From NCBI GenBank assembly GCA_964648485.1, contig CAZYOF010000004.1, positions 124,001-188,000 on the forward strand: DNA of 64,000 nt, in the 5' to 3' direction. Shown piece after piece: positions 9,513 through 18,352 of this stretch; the first letter of the stretch is position 1; each line of letters begins with the position of its first letter. A program made the position numbers and the translations under genes. The DNA is from DAIOEK01 sp964648485. Its GTDB lineage: Bacteria; Chloroflexota; Anaerolineae; Anaerolineales; Anaerolineaceae. The notes under the pieces were generated by a model. That model was not told where the DNA came from and ran no database searches. It saw nothing but the letters and a program-made list of their open reading frames with translations.

Positions 9513-10463
9513 TTGCCTGAAGTTGTTCTCTTTTCTGCTCCCAAGCCATTTACCAATTCCCATATTGGTTTAATTCAGCGTAATGCAATAAGGTCATGGA
9601 AGGCGCTGGGTGCCTCCGTCGAAGTGATATTGTTGGGGGAGGAAGATGGATTGGCACAGACTGCGAAAGAAATTGGCGTCAAGCATATCCCCGAAATACT
9701 GAAAGCGCCATCCGGTGCACCCCTGATCAGTTCGATGCTGGAACAGGTAAAGGAAGCAACGAGCGCGAATATTTTTGTAATTATTAATTCCGATATTATT
9801 GTTTTACCGGGATTTATTGAGTCAATTCTGAATGTTGATCGGGTTTCGCCAAAATTCCTGATTATGGGGCATCGATGGGACATGGAAATCAAAGACGTAT
9901 TGGATTTCCTACCCGGATGGGCGGATACACTCAAAAATATGATCAGGGTGACTGGCAAATTGCACAAGAGCAAGGGGAGCGATTACTTTGTTTTTCGTCG
10001 TGATCAATTTGATCAATATCCACCTTTTGTAATTGGCAGAGCCGGATGGGATAATTGGACTATCTTTACTGCTCGTAAATTGCAGTGGGATGTGATAGAT
10101 GCAACCAGAGATATCCAGATAATCCACCAGCAGCATGATTATCACCATTTACCTGGAGGAAAAATTCACTACAATCACCCGGAATCGGAGGAAAATCTCC
10201 GGCTGGCTGGAGGAAAACGTCACATCTTTACTCTCCTGGATGCGACCAAGGTGCTTGTAAATGGTAGAATACAGCCGTATCCGGTAACATTACGAAAAAT
10301 AATCAGGGAGTTTGAGATATTGCCTGTAATCTACGGAGGCAATCCTTTCTGGATGGATGTGTTTTTTTATTTAGCACATCCGATAAAGTTCATCAGGCAT
10401 AAGACACCCTGGTTGGCGAGCCTGTTAAGGATATCTCGGAATCAGGAATTGGAAGAGTTATAA
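9513..10463 (+). CDS. Putative glycosyltransferase, GT-A-like, family not recognised
   Basis: A protein of about 316 residues with an N-terminal alpha/beta part and a short acidic metal-type motif IINSDIIVLPGF at about residues 90-101, as in GT-A transferases (NSD instead of DXD). Later FVFRRDQFDQYPPF and RAGWDNW resemble acceptor-side features of such enzymes. It has no ATG near its start. GGAGGAG at 9500-9506 points to TTG 9513 (six-base spacing) rather than TTG 9507. The upstream gene ends at 9510. Donor and acceptor are unknown. A sugar-transfer role is inferred from the motif and from the locus. Confidence 0.55.
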   Translation: MPEVVLFSAPKPFTNSHIGLIQRNAIRSWKALGASVEVILLGEEDGLAQTAKEIGVKHIPEILKAPSGAPLISSMLEQVKEATSANIFVIINSDIIVLPGFIESILNVDRVSPKFLIMGHRWDMEIKDVLDFLPGWADTLKNMIRVTGKLHKSKGSDYFVFRRDQFDQYPPFVIGRAGWDNWTIFTARKLQWDVIDATRDIQIIHQQHDYHHLPGGKIHYNHPESEENLRLAGGKRHIFTLLDATKVLVNGRIQPYPVTLRKIIREFEILPVIYGGNPFWMDVFFYLAHPIKFIRHKTPWLASLLRISRNQELEEL

Positions 10464-10478
10464 AGGACCTCCTACATA

Positions 10479-11462
10479 ATGCCCAGAATAGGTATGAATC
10501 CATCGAGAAATAGAGAATCAGGCTATGAACCTAGCCGGGTAACGTTAGCCGTCTTAACTCATGTTCCCCACAAAGATGGATACTTTGAGCACCGGTTTGA
10601 TGTCCTCAGATTGTGTATTGAAAGCCTGATAAGCTCTACTGACCCTGTTTCTGACCTTCTGATTTTTGATAATGCAAGCAGCCCGGAGGTAGTGAATTAT
10701 TTACGGAGTTTATACGATGCAGGAAAAATACAGTATCTAATTCTATCCAGCCGAAATGTTGGAAAAGCAGATGCGCTACAAATGATATTTAAAGCTGCGC
10801 CAGGTGAAATTATTGCATACACGGATGATGATATTCTTTTTATGCCTGGTTGGTTGAGTACCCATTTGAATATTTTAGAGACATATCCAAAAGTTGGGTT
10901 GGTGACTGGTTTTTATATCCGCTCTCAACTGAACTGGTCGGTTACTTCGACCATGAGTTTTGCCAACCAGAATGGTGTAACCGTGGAGAAAGGGTTACTA
11001 TGGAATTCACGGTGGGAAAATCATTACTTGGAAAATATGGGGAGAACTCTGGAAAAATATCAGGCAGAAAGCCGTGGATTAGAAGATGTTTTATTCACTT
11101 ATAAAAATATCAAAGCCTTTGCTTCTGCAGGACATCATCAGTTTGTGGCATATAAATCTGTATTGTTGCAGGCTCTACCAGAGGGATGGTCAGGTAAATT
11201 GATGGGAAAAATGCGTGAATTTGATGATGCTATCGACAGATTAGGATATTTACGTTTAAATACACCTGAACCAGTTACCCGTCTTCTTGGAAATGTGATT
11301 AGTGAAGAAAACGCAGAGACAGCCAGGCAAATGGGTATTCGTGTTGATGCCATAAAGATCGAAGAGCCGTCTGTAGTTCAACAAAGGTTGAGCCATATGC
11401 CTCTCATAAATGGTCTTGCCCGAAAGTTGTATCGCTGGCTTTATAAATTTATCAATGCATAG
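10479..11462 (+). CDS. Glycosyltransferase family 2
   Basis: A 327-residue GT-A enzyme. The N-terminal part reads VTLAVLTHVPHKDGYFEHR, then DLLIFDNASS and the nucleotide-sugar/metal motif AYTDDDILFMPGW at about residues 113-125, where TDDD is the DXD equivalent. A GxxDD-like acceptor segment (REFDDAIDR) follows. There is an AAGGA site, rather distant, before ATG 10479. It probably acts on the lipid-linked intermediate at the inner membrane face. The linkage formed cannot be predicted. Confidence 0.82.
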   Translation: MPRIGMNPSRNRESGYEPSRVTLAVLTHVPHKDGYFEHRFDVLRLCIESLISSTDPVSDLLIFDNASSPEVVNYLRSLYDAGKIQYLILSSRNVGKADALQMIFKAAPGEIIAYTDDDILFMPGWLSTHLNILETYPKVGLVTGFYIRSQLNWSVTSTMSFANQNGVTVEKGLLWNSRWENHYLENMGRTLEKYQAESRGLEDVLFTYKNIKAFASAGHHQFVAYKSVLLQALPEGWSGKLMGKMREFDDAIDRLGYLRLNTPEPVTRLLGNVISEENAETARQMGIRVDAIKIEEPSVVQQRLSHMPLINGLARKLYRWLYKFINA

Positions 11463-11473
11463 ATGGTGATCGG

Positions 11474-12517
11474 ATGACAGAATCTTTACCGAGAAGAATC
11501 AAACAAGCTGCAGCAGTTATATTACGCGGATCTGCCCCGGCTAAGCAGGTACGCGCTGAAATTCCTGTTATCACCCCCGAAGAAGTGGCAGACGCGCGGG
11601 CTTTCTTCTCACGCGATAAGTTTTTTATTTTTGGTCATGCCCGGTCCGGAACGACCCTTCTTGCACGTTTGATCCGTTTGCATCCGGAAGTGCACTGTAA
11701 CTGGCAGGCCCATTTTTTTACCCGAATGCCAATGTTGAAATCTCTTGTCAATGATGTAGAAATAGAAATGTGGCTGAAACATCATAGCAATCGCTGGAAT
11801 CATGGTGGAGACCTGTCCCCACTGGTCATGCGAGCCGCAGCAGATATGATTCTTGAAAGAGACGCCATGAAAGTCGGGAAAAGAATTGTAGGTGATAAAA
11901 GTCCATCCAGCGTGTTCCACGGGGAAGCTGTCCGAAATGCGGCTTCAGTATATCCCGATGCTTTTATTATTAACATTGTGCGTGATGGACGTGATACTTC
12001 TCTATCACATCGTTTTCAAGGGTTTGTTGACAGACAGGATAGAATGACCGGAGAAGATCGTCAAATTCGGGATGATTTTGTGGCGAATCCACAACCATAT
12101 CTGAATGGCGAGAAATCCATATTCACAGAAAAATCTTTGCGCCAAATTGCGGGATCCTGGGTTCGAAATGTTAGTGAGACGGAGAGCGAAGGTATGCGAT
12201 TATTTGGAGATCGCTTCTATCACTTAAGATATGAAGATCTCATGGCATCGCCTTGGGATGAAATGTGCAAGATTTGGCGTTTCCTCAGGGTTCAAGAAAT
12301 ACCTGAAGATGTCAAAGTGGTGATTGACGGGGAGATGCACGCCAACCCGGACGCAGAATGGCAGGCTGAGAAGAGTAGTGATCTTGCCAGGTTGATCCCC
12401 AAGGGGCAACAGGGCAGCTGGCAGAAACTTTTTACTCCACGAGACAAAGCCATCTTCAAGGAAATCGCAGGAGAACTTTTGATACAGTGGAAGTACGAGA
12501 TGGATCTGGAGTGGTAA
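11474..12517 (+). CDS. PAPS-dependent sulfotransferase family protein (1 of 5)
   Basis: A 347-residue sulfotransferase-fold protein that would move sulfate from PAPS to a hydroxyl or amine of a sugar. The 5'-phosphosulfate-binding loop is FGHARSGTTLLARL at about residues 53-66, followed by the LHPEV segment common in this family. The 3'-phosphate-binding strand is NIVRDGRDTSLSH at about 166-178, and YEDLMASPWDEM precedes the C-terminal helix. There is no signal peptide, so it acts in the cytoplasm, where PAPS is made. A PAPS synthase is encoded 2 kb downstream. The acceptor is presumed to be the surface glycan. Confidence 0.85.
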   Translation: MTESLPRRIKQAAAVILRGSAPAKQVRAEIPVITPEEVADARAFFSRDKFFIFGHARSGTTLLARLIRLHPEVHCNWQAHFFTRMPMLKSLVNDVEIEMWLKHHSNRWNHGGDLSPLVMRAAADMILERDAMKVGKRIVGDKSPSSVFHGEAVRNAASVYPDAFIINIVRDGRDTSLSHRFQGFVDRQDRMTGEDRQIRDDFVANPQPYLNGEKSIFTEKSLRQIAGSWVRNVSETESEGMRLFGDRFYHLRYEDLMASPWDEMCKIWRFLRVQEIPEDVKVVIDGEMHANPDAEWQAEKSSDLARLIPKGQQGSWQKLFTPRDKAIFKEIAGELLIQWKYEMDLEW

Positions 12518-12518
12518 T

Positions 12519-13505
12519 ATGAAATTTGTTATCGCTGGACTGGGCTCTATAGGTAGACGCCATATGCGGAACCTAATTGCGCATGGTGAAAAAGACCTGA
12601 TTCTGTACCGAACCAGGAAATCTACAATGCCAGATGATGATTTGCAGGGTTTTCCAGTAGAAACTGATTTGGCTGCCGCATTAGCGCATCAACCAGACGG
12701 GGTTGTTGTATCAAATCCAACTGCCATGCACCTGGAAGTTGCAATCACAGCGGCTAAACAGGGAACAGCAATCCTTCTAGAAAAACCCATTTCGAATAAT
12801 ATGGATCGTGTATCAGAGCTAAATGCTGCAGTGAAAAATTCTGGTGCTAAAGTTTTGGTTGGTTTTCAATATCGTTTCCATCCAAATCTTCTAAAAGCAA
12901 AGCAAATTATATCGGATGGAATGATTGGTAGACCGGTGTCTTTCAAGGTAAATTGGGGAGAATTCCTGCCAGGATGGCATCCCTGGGAGGATTATCGCCA
13001 GAGTTACGCCGCCAGGCAAGACCTGGGTGGTGGTGTAGTCCTGACTTTGTGCCATCCCCTTGATTATTTAAGGTGGATATTTGGCGAGGTCGAAGCACTT
13101 TGGGCATTTACCTCAACAATTCCAGAACTTGAAACAGATGTTGATGCAGTAGCTGAAATTGGTCTACGAATGACTGGTAGTATCAGCGGAACAATCCATT
13201 TAGATTATATTCAAAGACCAGGGAGCCATACGCTGGAAATAATTGGAACAGAAGGAATGCTGCGCTGGGACAATGGCACCTCGGTTCTTAAGTTATACCG
13301 GTCAAAAGACTCAATCTGGCAGGATTTTAATGCGCCAGATGGATTTGAAAGAAATTGGTTGTTTATGGATGAGACCTCTTATTTCTTGAACATGATCCGA
13401 GCAGAGACTGAATCTGCCTGCACACTAGAAGATGGAATCCGGGCGCTTGAACTCACCCTCGCGGTACATACATCTGCCCGGGAAGGCATTCTTCAGAAAT
13501 GGTAG
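12519..13505 (+). CDS. Gfo/Idh/MocA-family oxidoreductase
   Basis: An NAD(P)-dependent sugar oxidoreductase of 328 residues. The N-terminal Rossmann motif is FVIAGLGSIGRRHMRNL, the conserved EKPIS (about residue 90) carries the catalytic-region lysine, and GGGVVLTLCHPLDYLRWIFG includes the typical substrate-side GGG and histidine. It begins one base after the preceding stop. Family members in glycan loci oxidise or reduce nucleotide sugars or inositols. Its place between sulfotransferase genes and near the second nonulosonate module suggests a precursor-sugar step, but the substrate is unknown. Confidence 0.85.
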   Translation: MKFVIAGLGSIGRRHMRNLIAHGEKDLILYRTRKSTMPDDDLQGFPVETDLAAALAHQPDGVVVSNPTAMHLEVAITAAKQGTAILLEKPISNNMDRVSELNAAVKNSGAKVLVGFQYRFHPNLLKAKQIISDGMIGRPVSFKVNWGEFLPGWHPWEDYRQSYAARQDLGGGVVLTLCHPLDYLRWIFGEVEALWAFTSTIPELETDVDAVAEIGLRMTGSISGTIHLDYIQRPGSHTLEIIGTEGMLRWDNGTSVLKLYRSKDSIWQDFNAPDGFERNWLFMDETSYFLNMIRAETESACTLEDGIRALELTLAVHTSAREGILQKW

Positions 13506-13512
13506 AAAAATT

Positions 13513-14496
13513 ATGGCAATATTGAGAGATTCACCCATTTTTATCTGTGGTCATCCAAAAGCTGGTACCAGCCTTTTGCGGAGCCTTTTAGATTCGCACC
13601 CGGAAGTGATTGTTTATCCAGAAGAGACCGGCTTTTTTAGGCGTTATCTACCCAATGCACTTGATAAAACTTTGGAAAAAAAGCTGGAAATCGCTGATCG
13701 ATATCTAACGCACATTTTTGAATGGAATCAAAGTAATCCGCCCGAACATCAACAGAATTTTCCAGACAGAGATTATTCAAATATACCTATAGCTGAAGTC
13801 CGTGATGAAATGCGCAGGCTTGTTAAGGAGACTTTCAAGCATGAAGGGGATATGCTTTCTGCGGCAATGCTAGCCTTTGGAAAAGTAACTGGAAAGATAA
13901 ATACTGGTACAAAATTTTGGGTAGAAAAGACACCTTACAATGAACGGTATGCTGAACAGATATTTAGTTACTGGCCAGAAGCACGCTGTATCCATATAGT
14001 GCGTGATCCACGGGATAATTATGTATCATATCGAAAAAAACACCCTGACTGGTCTGCAAGGTTTTTTGCCCGAAACTGGAATCTAAGCACTCAACAGGGG
14101 ATTGAGAATCAAAAAATATTCGGTGCAGAACGATATTGGTTGACAACTTTTGAAGAATTTGTACAACAGCCGGAAAAATGCCTGATGAATCTGACTGATT
14201 TCCTGAAAATTAGTGATGATCCATCTCTTCGCCAGCCTACACGTGCAGGGCAAGATTGGAAGGGAAATTCTATGTGGTCAGATCAATTTTCTCAGATATC
14301 GGCAACCCCGGTAGGTAGATGGGTGTCAGCTCTTTCTCCCCTTGACACAGCAGCAATTCAAATTATTACGAACAGCGGGATGAAATGCATGGGGTATAAT
14401 CAATCGGTTATCGATTGGAAGTCTATTAATCTGGTGGACCGAATCCGGTTCGCGATGGAATTATTACCATATAAAGTTAAGGAGCTTATTCAATGA
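13513..14496 (+). CDS. PAPS-dependent sulfotransferase family protein (2 of 5)
   Basis: A sulfotransferase-fold protein of 327 residues starting at ATG 13513 (MAILRDSPIFICGHPKAG). An in-frame extension to 13432 would overlap the upstream gene by 74 bases. The 5'-phosphosulfate loop is CGHPKAGTSLLRSLLDSHPEV and the 3'-phosphate strand is IHIVRDPRDNYVSY at about residues 160-173. GTKFWVEKTPYNERYA matches the conserved KTP segment seen in many family members. The last codons overlap the start of the PAPS synthase gene (ATGA), tying this enzyme directly to its donor supply. The acceptor is inferred to be a sugar in the surface polymer. Confidence 0.87.
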   Translation: MAILRDSPIFICGHPKAGTSLLRSLLDSHPEVIVYPEETGFFRRYLPNALDKTLEKKLEIADRYLTHIFEWNQSNPPEHQQNFPDRDYSNIPIAEVRDEMRRLVKETFKHEGDMLSAAMLAFGKVTGKINTGTKFWVEKTPYNERYAEQIFSYWPEARCIHIVRDPRDNYVSYRKKHPDWSARFFARNWNLSTQQGIENQKIFGAERYWLTTFEEFVQQPEKCLMNLTDFLKISDDPSLRQPTRAGQDWKGNSMWSDQFSQISATPVGRWVSALSPLDTAAIQIITNSGMKCMGYNQSVIDWKSINLVDRIRFAMELLPYKVKELIQ

Positions 14497-16229
14497 CTGA
14501 ATCAAAACAGGCGATCATTGCCCCTTACGGCGGTAAACTCGTCAATCTGGTTGTAACTGGTGATGAAAGACAGTCTCTTATAGAGAAAGCCTCTCACCTC
14601 CAATCAATCAAAATCTCCCCACGCAATCTTTGCGACCTGGAATTAATGGCAACCGGTGCTTTCTCTCCATTAGATCGGTTTATGGGACATAAGGATTATG
14701 AAAGAGTACTTGAAGAGATGCGGTTGGCCGATGGAACTTTGTTTCCCTTGCCGATAACTTTGACTGTAGATAAAGAAGCTTATGATTCTCTGGGTGAAGA
14801 AGTTGTCCTGCGTGATGCTCAGAATAACCTGATTGCAATCATGAAAATTGAAGAAGCCTTCCCCTATGATAAGGACAAAGAAGCCCGTTTGGCATACGGA
14901 TCTACCGATTCAAAGCACCCAATGGTATCTGAAATGGTTCGTTGGGGGAACCTTTGTATTTCGGGAGAATTGAAGGTTATTAATCTTCCCATGTATTATG
15001 ATTTCAAGGATTTGCGTCATACCCCATCAGAGGTACGGGCTAAGCTTGAAAAAATGGGCAATGCTAATGTGGTAGCCTTCCAAACACGGAATCCACTTCA
15101 TCGTATCCATGAAGAACTAACCAAACGCGCCGCAAAGGCTGTTGGTGGCAGCCTACTCATCCATCCGGTTGTTGGTTTGACTAAGCCAGGTGATGTGGAT
15201 CACTTTACCCGGGTTCGAATCTATAAGGCTCTTGTCGAAAAATATTACGATTCAAAGAACACGATGCTCAGCCTGCTTCCCCTTGCAATGCGCATGGCAG
15301 GTCCGAAAGAGGCTTTATTGCATGGGATCATCCGTCGAAATTATGGAGCTAATCATTTCATTATCGGTCGCGATCATGCTGGTCCGGGGAATGACAGTTC
15401 GGGAAAACCATTCTATGGACCGTATGATGCACAGGAATTATTTAACAAATACGCTTCTGAACTTCAGATGACAGCTGTGCCGTTCTACGAATTGGTCTAT
15501 CTACCAGACACAGATGAATATGTTGAAGCAGATAAAGTACCTGCAGGCGCGCGTACATTAAATATCTCAGGAACTCAAGTACGTGATGACTACCTGGCGA
15601 AAGGCAAATTATTGCCTGAATGGTTTACCCGCCCCGAGACTGCTCGAATCTTACGCCAGATGTATCCACCCCGGCACAATATGGGATTTTGTGTTTGGTT
15701 TACCGGGCTATCTGGAGCTGGAAAAACGGCAACGGCTGAAGTTTTAACTTCCTTGCTTCTCGAATACGGCAAACAAATCACCCAACTCGATGGCGATGTT
15801 ATCCGTACCCACCTATCCAAGGGTTTGGGTTTCTCGAAGGAAGACCGTGACACCAACATTCTTCGGATAGGCTTTGTAGCATCTGAATTGGTGAGGCAAA
15901 AGGGTGTGGTTATCTGCGCTGCGATCAGCCCCTATCGCGCAACTCGTGATGAGTGCCGGAAGATGGTGGGAAGTGATCAGTTTGTGGAAGTTTATATGGA
16001 TACTCCAATCGAAGTATGCGAATCCCGTGATATAAAAGGCTTATATGCTAAAGCGCGTCGGGGTGAACTGAAAGGATTCACTGGTGTGGATGATCCATAT
16101 GAAGCGCCAATTAATCCAGAAATCTCATTAAAAACGGTTGGTGTTACACCAGAAGAAAACGCTCGCATGATCATTAGATTCCTCCAGGATCGAGGTTTCC
16201 TTCTGGCAGATGGATCTGCCGCAGAATAA
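14493..16229 (+). CDS. sat/cysC: Bifunctional sulfate adenylyltransferase / adenylylsulfate kinase (PAPS synthase)
   Basis: A 578-residue fusion that makes PAPS from sulfate and two ATP. The N-terminal sulfurylase has VVAFQTRNPLHRIHEEL near residue 195 (the QTRNP and HxxH nucleotide-binding motifs) and IIGRDHAGPGND near 290. The C-terminal APS kinase has the P-loop GLSGAGKT at about 405-412 and the family block RDTNILRIGFVA followed by ISPYR. The order, sulfurylase then kinase, is the reverse of animal PAPS synthases and matches several bacterial fusions. It overlaps the sulfotransferase stop (ATGA). No APS or PAPS reductase gene is nearby, so the product most plausibly feeds the five sulfotransferases rather than assimilation. 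Confidence 0.95.
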   Translation: MTESKQAIIAPYGGKLVNLVVTGDERQSLIEKASHLQSIKISPRNLCDLELMATGAFSPLDRFMGHKDYERVLEEMRLADGTLFPLPITLTVDKEAYDSLGEEVVLRDAQNNLIAIMKIEEAFPYDKDKEARLAYGSTDSKHPMVSEMVRWGNLCISGELKVINLPMYYDFKDLRHTPSEVRAKLEKMGNANVVAFQTRNPLHRIHEELTKRAAKAVGGSLLIHPVVGLTKPGDVDHFTRVRIYKALVEKYYDSKNTMLSLLPLAMRMAGPKEALLHGIIRRNYGANHFIIGRDHAGPGNDSSGKPFYGPYDAQELFNKYASELQMTAVPFYELVYLPDTDEYVEADKVPAGARTLNISGTQVRDDYLAKGKLLPEWFTRPETARILRQMYPPRHNMGFCVWFTGLSGAGKTATAEVLTSLLLEYGKQITQLDGDVIRTHLSKGLGFSKEDRDTNILRIGFVASELVRQKGVVICAAISPYRATRDECRKMVGSDQFVEVYMDTPIEVCESRDIKGLYAKARRGELKGFTGVDDPYEAPINPEISLKTVGVTPEENARMIIRFLQDRGFLLADGSAAE

Positions 16230-16235
16230 TTTCAA

Positions 16236-16282
16236 AATTGATTGGACCGGGGACCTGACATTGTGGTTTCCGGTCTTCAATT
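16236..16282 (+). repeat. Two-part inverted repeat in the gap after the PAPS synthase gene
   Basis: The 68-base gap folds into a hairpin: AATTGA pairs with TCAATT (outer) and GACCGG with CCGGTC (inner), leaving a loop of about 19 bases. There is no T-run after it, so it does not look like a simple terminator. It may shape mRNA processing or stability between the sulfur-activation gene and the following SDR gene. Function is unknown. Confidence 0.45.
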
Positions 16283-16297
16283 CTCTCAGGGATATAA

Positions 16298-17119
16298 ATG
16301 ACTACCATACAAGATAAATTTGTACTTACCGGAAAAACTGCAATAATTACCGGCGGTATAGGATTGCTCGGAAAAGAATTCTGCCGAACCCTCGCAGAAG
16401 CTGGAGCTAATGTTTTAGTTGCGGATATCAATGGTGATGCGGCTGAGAAATATGCTGATGAATTACGCAGCAAGGGATTTGATGCAGGATTTGCGAGGGT
16501 AAATGTAACTGACGCCGAATCTGTTCAAGCGATGGTCGATTGTGCAAAAGATCTGTATGGCAGTGTTGATATTCTGGTTAATAGCGCAGCTATGGACCCG
16601 AAATTCGACCAATCGCAGGCTGGACAACACAGCAATACTTTTGAAGAGTTCCCAGTGGATGCGTGGCGGCAAGCGTTGGATGTGAATCTAACTGGAATGT
16701 TCCTTTCCTGCCAGGCAGCGGCACGTGAAATGATGAAAACCAATACAGGTGTTATCATCAACATTTGCTCGACTTATGGTTTGGTTGGCCCAGATCAAAG
16801 GATATATATCCGCCCCGGTGAACCACGAAGAGTTAAACCAGTGTATTACTCGGTAACCAAGGCGGGTGTTCTTGGCTTAGTGCATTATCTTGCGACCTAT
16901 TTTACTGGCACAAATATCAGAATCAATGCCCTCACGCCAGGCGGAGTTTTTAACCAGCATGATGATTTGTTTGTAAAAAACTATTCTGCTAGAACCGTAC
17001 TAGGGAGGATGGCGCATCTGGATGAAATGAATGGAGCTTTACTTTTCCTTGCATCGGATGCATCTTCCTATATGACAGGTTCAAATTTGGTTGTTGATGG
17101 AGGCTGGACTGCATGGTAA
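16298..17119 (+). CDS. Short-chain dehydrogenase/reductase
   Basis: A classical SDR of 273 residues. The cofactor motif is TGGIGLLGKEF (TGxxxGxG variant), with DIN after the second strand suggesting NAD preference, LVNSAAMD (the NNAG equivalent) and the catalytic YSVTKAGVLG near residue 183. It ends in NLVVDGGWTAW, a common terminal sequence. It overlaps the CMP-sugar synthetase gene by seven bases and so likely works on the same sugar. Similar SDRs in sialic-acid-type loci process the six-carbon precursor, but the substrate is not known here. Confidence 0.85.
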   Translation: MTTIQDKFVLTGKTAIITGGIGLLGKEFCRTLAEAGANVLVADINGDAAEKYADELRSKGFDAGFARVNVTDAESVQAMVDCAKDLYGSVDILVNSAAMDPKFDQSQAGQHSNTFEEFPVDAWRQALDVNLTGMFLSCQAAAREMMKTNTGVIINICSTYGLVGPDQRIYIRPGEPRRVKPVYYSVTKAGVLGLVHYLATYFTGTNIRINALTPGGVFNQHDDLFVKNYSARTVLGRMAHLDEMNGALLFLASDASSYMTGSNLVVDGGWTAW

Positions 17120-18345
17120 ATCGTTCTGAAGTTTTGGCTATCATTCCAGCACGCGGTGGATCTAAGGGGATCCCTCGCAAGAATATCAAATACTTTGCAG
17201 GTCATCCTCTGGTGGCGTGGAGCATTGCCGCTGCGCGGCAAGCGGATTTGGTGACGAGGGTGATAGTCTCTACAGATGATGAAGAAATTGCATCTGTTAG
17301 CCGACAGCACGGCGCGGAAACACCATTCCGTAGGCCGTCAGAGCTTTCAGCAGATCTTTCTGTAGATTACCCTCTTTTTGAGCATGCTTTAAAATGGCTA
17401 AAGGAAAATGAAGGTTATCAGCCTGATATTGTTGTTCAACTAAGACCTACTTCACCCATACGCCAAAAAGGTTTAGTGAATCAGGCAATTCAACAATTAA
17501 TTAGTCACCCAGAAGCCGATTCGGTTCGAGGTGTGGTACCGTCAGGACAAAATCCATATAAAATGTGGCAGATGGCGGGTGATCACATGATTCCTCTTTT
17601 GCAAGTGGAAGGAATAGCTGAACCATATAACGCACCCCGGCAATTGCTTCCTGCAACATACTGGCAAACCGGACATGTCGATGCAATCAGAGTATACACA
17701 ATTTTAGAAAAGAGATCCCTCTCTGGGAATGTAATTCTCCCTATTCATATCGATCCTTCATTTACTGTAGATATTGATTCGTTGCGTGACTGGGACAGGG
17801 CAGAATGGTTGGTATGGCATGGTGATCTGGATATGGTTTTTCCAGGTAAACAACCGCGACCTTTCCCTGAAAATGTCAAAATGATTGTTATGGATTTTGA
17901 CGGTGTACTTACGGATAACCGTGTGTGGGTTGATGAGAACGGGAAAGAAGCGGTCGCTGCTTATCGATCGGATAGTCTTGGTTTAGCGTTACTGCGGGGG
18001 AGAGCGGGTATTGAACCACTAGTGATTTCGAAAGAAACCAATCCGGTTGTAACAAAGCGGTGCCAGAAAATGAATGTACCTGTATTACAGGGTATTGATC
18101 AAAAAGCAAATACATTGAAGAAAGTGCTTCAAGAGAGAAGGATAAAACCAACTGAGGTAATTTATGTTGGCAATGATGTCAACGATCTCGAATGTTTTCC
18201 AGTAGTTGGATTTGCGGCTGCTCCAGCAGATGCAGAAAAATCAGTGTTAATGGCCGCCGATCTGGTACTTACCAGAAAAGGTGGACACGGAGCAGTTAGA
18301 GAGATTTGTGATCTTCTCATGGATCGCATTAAGAATAGTAATTAA
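17113..18345 (+). CDS. CMP-acylneuraminate synthetase fused to KdsC-like HAD phosphatase
   Basis: A 410-residue two-domain enzyme. Residues 1-235 are a cytidylyltransferase: VLAIIPARGGSKGIPRKNI is the CTP-binding signature, then IVQLRPTSPIR and the metal-site aspartates around VDIDSLRDW. Residues 255-410 are a capless C0-type HAD phosphatase: MIVMDFDGVLTDNRVWVDE carries the nucleophile DFDGVLTD, with VISKETNP and VGNDVNDLECF following. Such fusions are known in vertebrate CMAS, and C0 phosphatases remove the 9-phosphate in Bacteroides KDN synthesis. Together with the synthase at 19984, this suggests a 9-phosphate route: synthase, phosphatase, then CMP activation. The exact acid (KDN-like or other) is inferred. 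Confidence 0.9.
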   Translation: MVNRSEVLAIIPARGGSKGIPRKNIKYFAGHPLVAWSIAAARQADLVTRVIVSTDDEEIASVSRQHGAETPFRRPSELSADLSVDYPLFEHALKWLKENEGYQPDIVVQLRPTSPIRQKGLVNQAIQQLISHPEADSVRGVVPSGQNPYKMWQMAGDHMIPLLQVEGIAEPYNAPRQLLPATYWQTGHVDAIRVYTILEKRSLSGNVILPIHIDPSFTVDIDSLRDWDRAEWLVWHGDLDMVFPGKQPRPFPENVKMIVMDFDGVLTDNRVWVDENGKEAVAAYRSDSLGLALLRGRAGIEPLVISKETNPVVTKRCQKMNVPVLQGIDQKANTLKKVLQERRIKPTEVIYVGNDVNDLECFPVVGFAAAPADAEKSVLMAADLVLTRKGGHGAVREICDLLMDRIKNSN

Positions 18346-18352
18346 GGTACAT

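Noticed and set aside
9575..9973. 132-residue minus-strand open frame
   Set aside because: Antisense shadow of the GT-A-like gene at 9513; no ribosome site or domain.
16236..16282. Terminator after the PAPS synthase gene
   Set aside because: The stem is good but no T-run follows, so simple intrinsic termination is not supported.
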